The notes under the pieces: generated by a model | What the model saw: only the letters and a program-made list of their open reading frames with translations | Databases searched by the model: none | What the model was told of the DNA's origin: nothing | Source of the DNA: an uncultured Campylobacter sp. | GTDB taxonomy: Bacteria > Campylobacterota > Campylobacteria > Campylobacterales > Campylobacteraceae | Direction of reading: 5' to 3' | Assembly (NCBI GenBank): GCA_938036585.1 | Contig: CALHQN010000286.1 | Span: forward strand, 1 to 5,357 | Length of the DNA stretch: 5,357 nucleotides | Position numbers and translations under genes: made by a program | Part shown: positions 5,091 to 5,357 of the stretch, one piece after another | Layout of the letters: each line of letters starts with the position of its first letter | Position numbering within the stretch: the first letter of the stretch is position 1

Positions 5091-5357
5091 ATGTCGCCTT
5101 CTTTGCAAGATGCTATTTCGCAAACTTTAACCGAACAAAAAGCGTGCGCTAGAGCTTTTAATAGATATTACTACCTCAGTATAGCCGCCTTTTTTGCGAT
5201 CCTATTCGCAATAATGTCTCTAGACGGCGTTAAAGCAGACACTCCTCTAATAAAAATTGCCGAATTTTTGGGCGTATTGATCCTTTTTCAGATCTTTTGG
5301 ATATTTCTTCTTCATTGTGCCGGTCAAGAAACTGAAGCAGAAATTCGCTACTACAAA
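5091..5357 (+). CDS. Unidentified membrane protein, N-terminal part, cut by the window edge
   Basis: The frame is open for 89 codons from ATG 5091 to the end of the window, with AAGGA at 5081-5085 and a -10 box further upstream. I do not recognise the family. A short polar N-terminus (about 1-24, mostly helical, Cys19) precedes a membrane segment around residues 27-44, a short loop with several charged residues (DGVKAD), and a second membrane segment around 53-75 rich in Ile, Leu, Phe and Trp. An acidic, Tyr-containing stretch follows to the edge. The absence of a cleavable signal and the presence of two closely spaced helices suggest a small inner-membrane protein with cytoplasmic ends. Its own promoter and the 240-base gap separate it from the zinc operon, so no shared role is implied. 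Confidence 0.75.
   Translation, partial: MSPSLQDAISQTLTEQKACARAFNRYYYLSIAAFFAILFAIMSLDGVKADTPLIKIAEFLGVLILFQIFWIFLLHCAGQETEAEIRYYK

Overview
This window looks like chromosomal DNA from a relatively GC-rich Campylobacter, of the oral C. gracilis / rectus / showae sort. The signs are the frequent AAATTT and GCGAAATTT words, Campylobacter-style promoters that have a clear -10 but little -35, and the character of the encoded proteins. Species assignment is an inference. No RNA gene, insertion sequence or CRISPR array was found.

Left part, minus strand. Bases 1-616 hold a family 4 glycosyltransferase reading frame that runs off the left edge and lacks its normal N-terminal segment. By hand count it is about 37% GC, while the gene next to it is about 44%. 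Bases 609-1049 encode an unrecognised helical 146-residue protein with a GTG start, its own ribosome binding site and a perfect TATAAT box. The junction between the two looks like a recombination or deletion boundary.

Centre. A compact Fur-family regulator (1135-1488, minus) is divergent from a two-gene plus-strand operon. The first gene is znuA (1602-2537), a zinc-binding periplasmic protein with a 41-residue His-rich loop. The second (2541-4850) starts three bases after the znuA stop. It encodes one 769-residue protein that joins a periplasmic DUF1007 domain (ZevA-like), a low-complexity linker of about 220 residues, and a six-helix NicO/RcnA-type membrane domain (ZevB-like) carrying a large cytoplasmic loop with a CxCxxC motif. 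A perfect 15-bp inverted repeat (1549-1563) lies between the two divergent -10 boxes, so one operator could control both the regulator and the metal operon.

Right part. Bases 4851-5090 are non-coding and carry several hairpin-forming inverted repeats, one of which encloses the promoter of the last gene. The last gene (5091 to the edge) encodes an unidentified small membrane protein and is cut by the window.

Working model: under zinc shortage the Fur/Zur-like repressor releases the shared operator. ZnuA then captures zinc in the periplasm, and the fused ZevA-ZevB protein binds or moves it across the inner membrane. No ZnuB or ZnuC (ABC permease and ATPase) is visible beside znuA, so the fused protein may be the partner, or znuBC may lie elsewhere. 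The fused ZevAB-like architecture and its pairing with znuA are the most interesting points here.
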